From: Nocardioides aurantiacus
GTDB taxonomy: Bacteria; Actinomycetota; Actinomycetes; Propionibacteriales; Nocardioidaceae
Assembly: GCF_003752505.1 (NCBI RefSeq)
Contig: NZ_RKHO01000001.1
Coordinates: forward strand, 2,294,001 to 2,358,000
DNA length: 64,000 nucleotides
Direction of reading: 5' to 3'
Below, piece after piece: positions 54,501 through 61,256 of the stretch. The translations under genes were made by a program, and so were the position numbers. The notes beneath the pieces were generated by a model. That model ran no database searches. It saw only the letters and a list, made by a program, of their open reading frames with translations, and had not been told where the DNA came from. The stretch's first letter is position 1. The number at the start of each line of letters is the position of its first letter.

Positions 54501-55609
54501 AGCCGCAGCAGCGGGTCGAACTTGTGGACGTTGCGCAGGGGTGCCAGGGCCCCGTCGAGGGCCGCCCGCTCGGGACCCGCGAACCAGCCGGCCAGCGCCC
54601 CCCCGTGCCCGAGCATCACCACGACCAGCCCGAGCAGCGCGCCCAGCAGCAGGAACCGCCGGTGCGGGTCGGAGCGCGCGGTGATGCCGACCAGCCCCAG
54701 GAGCAGCAGCACGCCGCTGTTGAGGGCGACGTAGCCGGTCGTCACCAGGTCGTTGCCGGCACGCCACAGCGGGTCGACGTAGGCCACCCAGTGGGAGGTG
54801 CCGCGCAGGGTGTCGAAGAGCGTGGTCGGGAAGGTGGTGACGTCGGCGGTCTCGATGTAGTCCAGGAACGGCGGGCTGTAGCCGCCCAGCAGGAACAGCG
54901 GCACCAGCCACCAGGCGGTGCCGAGCAGCACCAGCCCGGGCCACCACAGCATCAGCGAGCGCCGACGCGGTCCGGGCTCGCGGGTCAGCAGCCAGAGCGC
55001 GGCCAGCGGCACCACCGCGAAGGTGGCCGCGGCGTTGACGCCGCCCACCGCCGCGACGGCGAGCGCCGAGAGGGCGGCGGCGCGGCGCGGGGAGCCCCGC
55101 TGGCTGCCGACGACGAGCGGGACCAGCACCCACGGGGCGAGGGCGCTGGGCCACGCCTCGACCGAGATCGGTCCGAGCGTGGTGAGGATGCGCGGCGAGA
55201 GCGCGTAGGCGAACCCCGCCACCACCCGTGCCGTGGGCGACCCGAGGCCCAGCGCGCCGGCCAGCCGCACCGTCCCGAGGAAGGCCACGCAGAGCAGGAG
55301 CGACCACCACAGCCGCTGCGCCACCCAGCCGTCGAGCGGCACCAGTCGGGCCAGCGAGAAGAAGGGGCCCATGGGGAACAGGTAGCCGTAGGCCTGGTTC
55401 TGCACCTGTCCGAAGGCCCCCATCGGGTCCCACAGGTGCAGCGACCGGGCGAGCATCCGCCCGGGGGCGACGACGAGGTCGAGCTTGGTGTCGCTGACCA
55501 CGCGTCCTGGGCGCTGCGCGAACGACAGCGCGACCAGGACCAGGCAGCAGGTGAGGAGGCGGAAGCGCCACCGCAGACGCGTCGCCGGGTCGTGGTGCCC
55601 GGCGGTCAT
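51419..55609 (-). CDS. AftD/DUF3367-like arabinofuranosyltransferase, paralog 1
   Basis: The 1396-residue protein has the layout of mycobacterial AftD (about 1400 residues): an N-terminal GT-C membrane domain with the catalytic-loop motif DTKLD at 40-44 (Asp in the first extracytoplasmic loop), many helices to about residue 460, then a long extracytoplasmic part with two discoidin-like modules (ASSSRAYADTDGSLR and ASSVLVEDPRASAV), and C-terminal helices. A repeated signature is CGFGPTLRVGD and VVVDGWQQGWQVPAGT. AftD adds arabinofuranose to arabinan from a decaprenyl donor. ATG 55607-55609 overlaps the upstream methyltransferase stop by 4 bp. Confidence 0.85.
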   Translation of the reverse strand: MTAGHHDPATRLRWRFRLLTCCLVLVALSFAQRPGRVVSDTKLDLVVAPGRMLARSLHLWDPMGAFGQVQNQAYGYLFPMGPFFSLARLVPLDGWVAQRLWWSLLLCVAFLGTVRLAGALGLGSPTARVVAGFAYALSPRILTTLGPISVEAWPSALAPWVLVPLVVGSQRGSPRRAAALSALAVAAVGGVNAAATFAVVPLAALWLLTREPGPRRRSLMLWWPGLVLLGTAWWLVPLFLLGGYSPPFLDYIETADVTTFPTTLFDTLRGTSHWVAYVDPLWRAGNDLVTTGYVALNSGVLLLLGLVGITARSDPHRRFLLLGALLGLVVVMLGHGGALAGWFAGPERAALDGALAPLRNVHKFDPLLRLPLVLGLAHVLGVLADARPREAWGRWTERATWRAPGTGERVVHLGVLLLAVTAVAGVATPALSGRLAPGDDLDGVPAYWSSASRWLATNAPDTTALLVPGSSFATYQWGDPEDEPLQALGRSRFAVRNAVPLAPAGNIRVLDAIQDQLAAGRPSEALAAYLRRAGVGHLVVRNDLARATDRPSPVLVHQALDGSPGLTRVRAFGPEVGEPARLDRTEAARESGRDRRRLVFDDGWTARYRAVEVYAVAGAREASLSRAAPVVVGGPEDLLGLLGAGLLGDAATRLAVDAPDGPGGQGLLLTDGLRRQEVDFARLDGNRSATLEAGDPGRRGAPARDYALGDARWETHARLLGARSVEASSSRAYADTDGSLRPGTQPFAALDGDVGTAWASGDPGETPAWLEVEPERPLRTDRVTVVLGDTGEREQRFRVLTDAGTSAVQRGSSGDALEVAVPAGTTDVVRMVGTGGGPGERPPEELVVAELRAPGLDVDRTLVLPEVPAGWGAPDGVLLASPTGRDACVSVGTDVRCGPDRERAGEEAVLDRTLQLGRGATYGASVTVRPTEGDALQGLLQQDQLVAATASSVLVEDPRASAVAAVDGRTGTSWLADPDDATPTLSLRWVGRRPVSGVTLRLDAEAAATRPTRVRVTHPGGTQVVDLDATGAARLRPFRSDRVELELLDAPRGSTQLADGSRRALGVGVGEVRLQGMGLLPARLSTVPRDIGCGFGPTLRVGDQVYATSVTASARQLLDRATVPARVCGPELVEVPSGSTRVVLAPAPAFRGEQVVLRSPGLAAATATRGARPVELDDGSPVRREADLTGPGEEQGGVLAVAANRNRGWEATSADRSLRPVVVDGWQQGWQVPAGTGSVRLVFAPDGLYRGALLVGGLLLLGLVAAAARLRGAAALPPVGPRRVPSVVPLGLTLLALGLVAGWWGLLAGALGAGAALVLGRFVRAESIAWAAGVPLGAAAVVYCLRPLGSPDGWAGVLVAPALLVAVALGVVVAAELGGVRRPRSFQRISGRSTSR

Positions 55610-56367
55610 CGCCTCTGCAGCACGATGACGAGGTTCCAGGTGAGCACCTCGCGCACGAGCGGCACGTGCGTCAGCCAACGGGCGGCGCGCGGGTTGTAGC
55701 GCGGGACCAGGGAGACCACCTCGGCGTCCTGCTGCCGGCGGGCCCACGCGAGTCCGTCGCGGACGGTCACGCCGAACAGCGACTCGCCGAACCGGTTCTT
55801 GGGCTCGCGGCCGTGCACGCGCCGGTAGCGCCGCCGGGCCCGGGCCCCGCCGAGGTAGTGCCACGGCGAGGTCTCGTGACCGCCCCACGGGCCGAACCAG
55901 ACCGTGTAGGAGATGAAGGTCAGGCCGCCGGGCCGGGTGACGCGCACCATCTCCTCGGCCATCCGCCACGGGTCGTCGACGTGCTCGAGGACGTTGGAGG
56001 AGTAGCAGACGTCGAAGCTCGCGTCGCCGAACGGCAGCTCCATGCCGCTCCCGACGACGGTGCGCGGCGCCACCTCGCCGAGGCCGGACAGCTCGCCGAC
56101 GTCGGCGTCGAGGGAGAAGTACGTCGACCCCGCCTCCTCGAACGCCCGCCGGAAGTAGCCGGGCCCGCCGCCCACGTCGAGCAGCGTCCGACCACGGAGG
56201 TCGACGTGCTGGGAGAGGTGGCCGACGGCGTCGTCGGCCAGGGCGCCGTAGAACACCTCCGGCTGGGTCTGCTCGACCCGGAAGGCCCGGAACAGCCGCA
56301 CCGAGCGGCGCAGCGTCGGGGCCCAGGTGGCGTGCCCCGGGACCTGCGGGACGGGCGGCTGCGGCAC
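55606..56367 (-). CDS. Class I methyltransferase of the envelope locus, copy 2
   Basis: The 253-residue protein has LLDVGGGPGYFRRAFEEAG (motif I), YFSLDADVGEL, SFDVCYSSNVLEHVDD and RVTRPGGLTFISYTVWFGPWGGHET. It resembles mycobacterial Rv0224c-type methyltransferases of the AftD region in size and order, from memory. TAAGGT (56374-56379) lies six bases before GTG 56365-56367. It is coupled to the AftD-like gene by an ATGA overlap and divergent from an acyltransferase, the same order as at 49.5-55.6 kb. Confidence 0.86.
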   Translation of the reverse strand: MPQPPVPQVPGHATWAPTLRRSVRLFRAFRVEQTQPEVFYGALADDAVGHLSQHVDLRGRTLLDVGGGPGYFRRAFEEAGSTYFSLDADVGELSGLGEVAPRTVVGSGMELPFGDASFDVCYSSNVLEHVDDPWRMAEEMVRVTRPGGLTFISYTVWFGPWGGHETSPWHYLGGARARRRYRRVHGREPKNRFGESLFGVTVRDGLAWARRQQDAEVVSLVPRYNPRAARWLTHVPLVREVLTWNLVIVLQRR

Positions 56368-56373
56368 CGGGCG

Positions 56374-56379
56374 ACCTTA
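56374..56379 (-). promoter_or_regulatory. -10-like TAAGGT for methyltransferase copy 2
   Basis: Six bases before GTG 56367 on the minus strand, in the 36-bp gap to the divergent acyltransferase. Confidence 0.5.
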
Positions 56380-56403
56380 TCCGACCCGTGGTCTAATGCA
56401 GCC

Positions 56404-57663
56404 GTGGCAGCCAGCACGGCGGTGACCTGGGAGGACGCCCCCCGGGACGCACCCCCGGCCGACCGCACCGCCCAGATCGCCTCCCTCACGGGCCTGCGCG
56501 GGGTCTCGGCCCTGATGGTGGTCCTGATCCACGTCAGCGTCCTCACCAGGTACCCCTGGGTCGGCATCCCCGACTACGGGCCGGTCAGCCTGTTCGTGCT
56601 CTCCGGCTTCCTGCTCTCCCGACCCTGGGCACGATGGGCGCTGCGCCTGGGCGAGCGGCCCTCCGTGCGCACGTTCGCGTTCCGGCGGATCGTCCGCATC
56701 TTCCCGGCCTACCTCGTGGTCCTGGTGGCGGTCTGCGCCGTCTACCCGCCGGCCCGTCCAGACGGCCCCGGGCAGTGGCTCCGGGCCGCCACCCTGACGT
56801 GGATCTACCGGGCCGGCGACTTCCGCGCCGCGTTCCAGCAGACCTGGAGCCTCGGGACCGAGCTGTCCTGGTACGTCGCCCTGCCGGTGCTGGGCGGTCT
56901 GGGGGCCCTCGCGGCACGGCGCACTGACCCGCGCCGGGGGTACTGGCTCCTCGTGGCCCTGCTGTCCACGTCGCTCCCGGTCTCGGTCGCCTGGCGGTGG
57001 TACGTCGACACCGCGGACCTGGGCCGCTTCTTCACCTACTCCTACTGGCTGCCGGGCTACCTGGTGTGCTTCGCCGTCGGCGCGCTCGTCGCCCTGACCG
57101 TCGAGGGGCGCCGCGCGGGTGCGGTCACACCGGTCCGCCTGACCCGCCTCGCCGCGGACCCCTGGGCCGTGGTGGTGCTCGCGCTCGCCGTCGCCCTGCT
57201 GGGCACGTCGGCGCTCGGGGGCGCCAACGGGTTCTCCACCCCGATCACGCTCGACGAGCACCTGGTCCGTGCCGGCTGTGCCACCGGGGTGGCGGCGCTG
57301 CTCCTCCTCGGGGCCGTGCTGGGGCCCCGCACGACACCGCTCAACCGGGCTCTGGCGTCCCGCTGGCTCCAGGCCGTGGGTCGCTGGTCCTACGGCGTCT
57401 TCTTGTGGCACCTGCCGCTCATCACCGTCCTGGACCGCGACGTGAGCTTCCAGCAGGGCCCTGCAGGACTCGCGTGGCGGCTGGTCCTGACCCTGGCCCT
57501 GGCGGTCCCGCTGGGCGCCGCGACCTACGCCTGGGTCGAGCGGCCCACCCTCGACTGGTCGCGCCGGTTCCTCGACCGCGGCAGCACGAGCACGCCGAGC
57601 ACGGCCAGCCAGCCCAGCAGCCCCAACCCCGCACCCGTGCGGAGCGACGCGCCGGCGGAGTAG
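56404..57663 (+). CDS. Acyltransferase-3 family membrane protein, copy 2
   Basis: The 419-residue protein has LTGLRGVSALMVVLIHVSVL (Arg and His), LFVLSGFLLSRPWARW, RIVRIFPAYLVVL, QQTWSLGTELSWYVALPVL and WSYGVFLWHLPLI, ending YAWVERPTLDW. Architecture matches copy 1 at 50.3 kb, so they are probably paralogs. The C-terminal 35 residues are a Ser/Thr/Pro tail made from the antisense of the convergent AftD-like gene (139-bp overlap). GTG 56404 starts 36 bp from the divergent methyltransferase. Confidence 0.87.
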   Translation: MAASTAVTWEDAPRDAPPADRTAQIASLTGLRGVSALMVVLIHVSVLTRYPWVGIPDYGPVSLFVLSGFLLSRPWARWALRLGERPSVRTFAFRRIVRIFPAYLVVLVAVCAVYPPARPDGPGQWLRAATLTWIYRAGDFRAAFQQTWSLGTELSWYVALPVLGGLGALAARRTDPRRGYWLLVALLSTSLPVSVAWRWYVDTADLGRFFTYSYWLPGYLVCFAVGALVALTVEGRRAGAVTPVRLTRLAADPWAVVVLALAVALLGTSALGGANGFSTPITLDEHLVRAGCATGVAALLLLGAVLGPRTTPLNRALASRWLQAVGRWSYGVFLWHLPLITVLDRDVSFQQGPAGLAWRLVLTLALAVPLGAATYAWVERPTLDWSRRFLDRGSTSTPSTASQPSSPNPAPVRSDAPAE

Positions 57664-60600
57664 TCGAGGGAGACGCGGTCGATGCCCTCGGGCACGACCC
57701 AGCCCTGCGCCCACCCGTCGACGGTCACGGACCGCAGCCGGACACCGTCGGCGCGCGCCGCGAAGCCCGTGCCGGCCGGCACTGCCAGCACCACGGTGCG
57801 GGTGCCCGGACCCGGGACCGGGAGGTCGACCGACGACCACCGGTGCGCGACGGCGTCCGCGTCCACCTCGAGCGGGGCCGGCCCGGACGTGCCACCGGCC
57901 GGCCGGTCGTCGTCGACCTCGCCGACCGCCGCGGGCGACCGGCTCAGCACCAGCCCGAGCGGCAGCCAGGTGAAGGTGGCCTCGACGCTGACCGGGGTCT
58001 CCCCCGCGGCGACCTGCGGCCGGTCGCACAGCACGGCGGCCACCGGACGGCCCTCGACGAGGTCCCGTGCCGAGGTCCGGACGCTGGTCCGGACGCTGGT
58101 CCCGCCCACGCGGACCTCCGGTCCGAGCCCGCAGCGCAGCGTGCGGACGGCGTCCGCGTCGTACGTCGTGGCCGGGGCGCCGTCGACCTCGACCTCCGCG
58201 ACGGCGGCCGCGGTCGGGCTCTGCGCCGCGGTCACCGAGTCGAGCGAGGTCGGGCCCTCCAGGTCGAGCAGCGTCACCGTCACGCCCCGCGCACGGACGG
58301 CGGGGAAGCGCACGGCCCCGTCCTCCTCGACCCGCCGTTCCACCGCCCGGGGCGCAGCGCCGCCCGTTCCGGCGCCGGTCGCCTGCACCCGCACCCGGCC
58401 CGGCCGTGCCGACAGCCCGTCGTCGGGCAGGACCAGGCGCAGCCCGCTGATCCGGGCACGCTCCGGCCACGCCAGCGTCAGCGCCGGCTCCTCGTCGGAA
58501 GGGGCGGCCCGCCACGCGGTGCCCGGGTCGCCGTCGGCCGCCGCCTGCGCCCGGGTCACGAGGTCCTGGGCGGCGACGCTGGTCGCGGTCGCCGTGACGG
58601 ACGGGTCGGCCAGGCCGTCGGCGACCGCTGCGGCCTGGACGGTGTCGGGCGCGCGCACCCAGGCCCGGCCGGTCACCGGGCCGGCCTCCGGCACCGGCAG
58701 CACGCGGTCCAGGGACCCCACGTCGCGACCGCGGACCGACAGCGACGGGTCGCACACGGTGGCGGGCTCGGCGGTCGGCCGCCCCGGGAGGGGGACCGCG
58801 GGCACGCACCGGGTCCGGCTCGCCGGGCGGGCGGCCAGCACCCACGTGGACGCGGACGACCGGGGCACGACGAGCTCCTCACGCACGGTGACGCCCGGCA
58901 CCACGACCTCGGCGATCGCGAACGCGTCGCGCGGCGAGCTGCCCGAGAACGCCACCGCGGTGATCCGCAGCCGCGAGGTCGGGCCCGGGTCGTCGAGCAC
59001 CAGGCGGCCGTCGGCGGCCACGTCGACCTCGCGGCCACCCGCGTCGGTGTCGACGCGCACCCGGGTGACCAGCTGGCCGCCGTACACGTTCTGCACGACC
59101 TGGACGGTGGTGCCGAAGACGCGCCGCGGGGCGTCGAGCTCCAGCTGCCACCACTGCCCCTCCCGGACGCCGGGACGCGACTGCCACACCGTGAAGGCGT
59201 TGCCGTCGACGGCGGCCAGCGGCTCGGCACCCGGACGGCGGCCGTCACCGGTCGCCTCGGCCGCCGAGGACGACGCCGTGACCGCCTCGGCACCGCTGAC
59301 GAGGCGGCTCGCCGTCGGCGGAGCGGCGGCACCCGGCGGGACGACCTCGCGGCCCTGGCTCGCCGCGAGGGCCGGCCCGTCGGGGTCGACGGCCTCGCGC
59401 TGGTCGACGTCGCGGCGGTAGGCGGAGTCGGAGAGCACCGCGGCGCCGTCCTCGACGAGCCGCACCGCGCGGGGTCCGAGGACGCCGGAGGCGGTCAGGT
59501 CGGCGGTGGTGCCGGCGTCCCCGGCGACGTCGAGCGGTGCGCCCACGGCGACCCGCCCGAGGCCCGAGCCCGGCAGCTGCCACACCTCGACGCCGGCCGT
59601 GGCCGGGCGTACGCCGCCGTCGACCACGACGTCGGCGGCGCCGTCTCCCCCGGGGAGGGCGAGCACCCGGGTGGCACCGCCGGAGGCGAGACCGGCCCGC
59701 ACCAGCCCGGAGGGGCGGCGCCGGTCGGCCGCGGCCCCGAGGTCGTCGCGGACCAGCACGTAGGCGACCCCGAGCCGACGCAGCCCGTCGAGGACCTCCG
59801 GGGCGGCCTGGCCGCGGGACACCCGGCGGAGCACGTCGTCGAGCGCGGCAGTCGCCGTCGGCGTCGACACCGGGAGGGCGTCACGTCCGACCCAGGGCCG
59901 CCCGCCGAGGGCCTGGCGCACGACCGGGTCGAGGCGTCCCGTGGTCGCGGGGAGCACCAGCACACGACCGGGCGGCGCCGACCGGGACCACGCGGCCACG
60001 TCGCGCCAGAGGTCGGCCGGGGCGCCCTGGGTGCCGGCGGCCGCGGGGTCGGTCGGGCGCTCGAGGGCGGCCAGCGCGACCCCCGCGGCGCTCAGCACGA
60101 GCGCGGCACAGGCGAGCAGGGCCCCGGCCTGGGTCCGGCTGCGCGGGGGCCGGACGAGGTCGTCGAGATGCCAGCGCAGCCCGTCGACGACCGCACCCCA
60201 CGCCAGGACCGCGGCGGCCGACCACAGCGCGAGGGCGGGGGCCAGGGCCGCCGGGGCTCCCCCCAGCGCCGCCGGCGCCAGCACCGGGACCCGGAACCCG
60301 GACGAGAGCCCGGACGCGACCAGCAGCGTCCCCAGCCCGAGCAGCCCGCCCACCAGCAGCCGCTCGGGGCGGCCGCGCGCCACGACGACCCCGGCGACGG
60401 CGACAGCAGCGGGGGCCAGGGCGAGCAGCAGCAGCCAGACCAGCGACCACGCGGGGCGACCCAGCGCCTGCGCCACCTGCAGGCGCAGGTCGGCGTCCGG
60501 GAGGACGTCGGTCACCACGGTCGCCCGACGGGCCTCCCAGACCGTGACCACGCCCCACCAGGTGCTGGCCAGGGCAGCCAGGAGCACCCAGCGCAGCAGC

Positions 60601-61256
60601 TGGCGCAGGTCGCGGCGCCACACCACGACGGCGGCGAGGAGCCCCGCCGCCAGCACCAGCAACGACCACACCGGGGTGCCGACCCCGGCCAGCCCCAGCC
60701 AGGCGGTCGAGCGGGCCGCACCCGCCCAGCCCCGGTCACGGCGTACGACGGGCAGCAGCACCCACGGCAGCAACGCCGCCACCAGGCCGTCCAGCGGCGC
60801 GTCGACCCCCGTGGCCACCAGCACCGGGCCGCAGGCGTAGACCAGCGCCGCGACCCACGGGGCCCACGACTCCCCCGCCGCGGCCGGGCTCGCCACCGAG
60901 GCCAGCCGACGGGCACCGACGACCGCCAGCACGAGCACCAGCGCCGTCCAGGCCGCCTGGGCCGCGGTGCCCGGCACCCCCACCGCGTCGGCCAGTCGGT
61001 GCAGCGCCGCCAGCGGGAGCGAGCGCAGCCCGGCCGCCGAGGCGTCGCCGAGGGACCCGGCGGACCCCCAGCCGTCGAGGGCTCGGCCCAGCGCACCCGC
61101 CGGGTCGCCCGCCAGGTCCGCGGCGGTGCCCTCGAGACCGCGCGCGACGCTGACCCGGATGCCCACGACCGCGGCCAGGACGGCCACGGCGACGGTGCGC
61201 GTGCGTCGGACCGGCAGCCCCGCGGGGGGCCCGTCGACACGCGGCGGCCCGCTCAC
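57525..61256 (-). CDS. AftD/DUF3367-like membrane protein, paralog 2 (degenerate catalytic loop)
   Basis: The 1243-residue protein has about a dozen N-terminal helices, a long extracytoplasmic region with two discoidin-like modules (ASSSAAEATGDGRRPGAEP; ATATSVAAQDLVTRAQAAA) and a final helix. It shares the signatures CGLGPEVRVGG and VTVDGWAQGWVVPEG with the flanking paralogs. The N-terminal loop between helices 1 and 2 reads ARGLEGTAADLAGDPAGALG and has no DTKLD motif, so it may be catalytically dead or have a changed role. GTG 61254-61256 overlaps the upstream stop as GTGA, and its 3' end overlaps acyltransferase copy 2. Confidence 0.8.
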   Translation of the reverse strand: MSGPPRVDGPPAGLPVRRTRTVAVAVLAAVVGIRVSVARGLEGTAADLAGDPAGALGRALDGWGSAGSLGDASAAGLRSLPLAALHRLADAVGVPGTAAQAAWTALVLVLAVVGARRLASVASPAAAGESWAPWVAALVYACGPVLVATGVDAPLDGLVAALLPWVLLPVVRRDRGWAGAARSTAWLGLAGVGTPVWSLLVLAAGLLAAVVVWRRDLRQLLRWVLLAALASTWWGVVTVWEARRATVVTDVLPDADLRLQVAQALGRPAWSLVWLLLLALAPAAVAVAGVVVARGRPERLLVGGLLGLGTLLVASGLSSGFRVPVLAPAALGGAPAALAPALALWSAAAVLAWGAVVDGLRWHLDDLVRPPRSRTQAGALLACAALVLSAAGVALAALERPTDPAAAGTQGAPADLWRDVAAWSRSAPPGRVLVLPATTGRLDPVVRQALGGRPWVGRDALPVSTPTATAALDDVLRRVSRGQAAPEVLDGLRRLGVAYVLVRDDLGAAADRRRPSGLVRAGLASGGATRVLALPGGDGAADVVVDGGVRPATAGVEVWQLPGSGLGRVAVGAPLDVAGDAGTTADLTASGVLGPRAVRLVEDGAAVLSDSAYRRDVDQREAVDPDGPALAASQGREVVPPGAAAPPTASRLVSGAEAVTASSSAAEATGDGRRPGAEPLAAVDGNAFTVWQSRPGVREGQWWQLELDAPRRVFGTTVQVVQNVYGGQLVTRVRVDTDAGGREVDVAADGRLVLDDPGPTSRLRITAVAFSGSSPRDAFAIAEVVVPGVTVREELVVPRSSASTWVLAARPASRTRCVPAVPLPGRPTAEPATVCDPSLSVRGRDVGSLDRVLPVPEAGPVTGRAWVRAPDTVQAAAVADGLADPSVTATATSVAAQDLVTRAQAAADGDPGTAWRAAPSDEEPALTLAWPERARISGLRLVLPDDGLSARPGRVRVQATGAGTGGAAPRAVERRVEEDGAVRFPAVRARGVTVTLLDLEGPTSLDSVTAAQSPTAAAVAEVEVDGAPATTYDADAVRTLRCGLGPEVRVGGTSVRTSVRTSARDLVEGRPVAAVLCDRPQVAAGETPVSVEATFTWLPLGLVLSRSPAAVGEVDDDRPAGGTSGPAPLEVDADAVAHRWSSVDLPVPGPGTRTVVLAVPAGTGFAARADGVRLRSVTVDGWAQGWVVPEGIDRVSLDYSAGASLRTGAGLGLLGWLAVLGVLVLPRSRNRRDQSRVGRSTQA

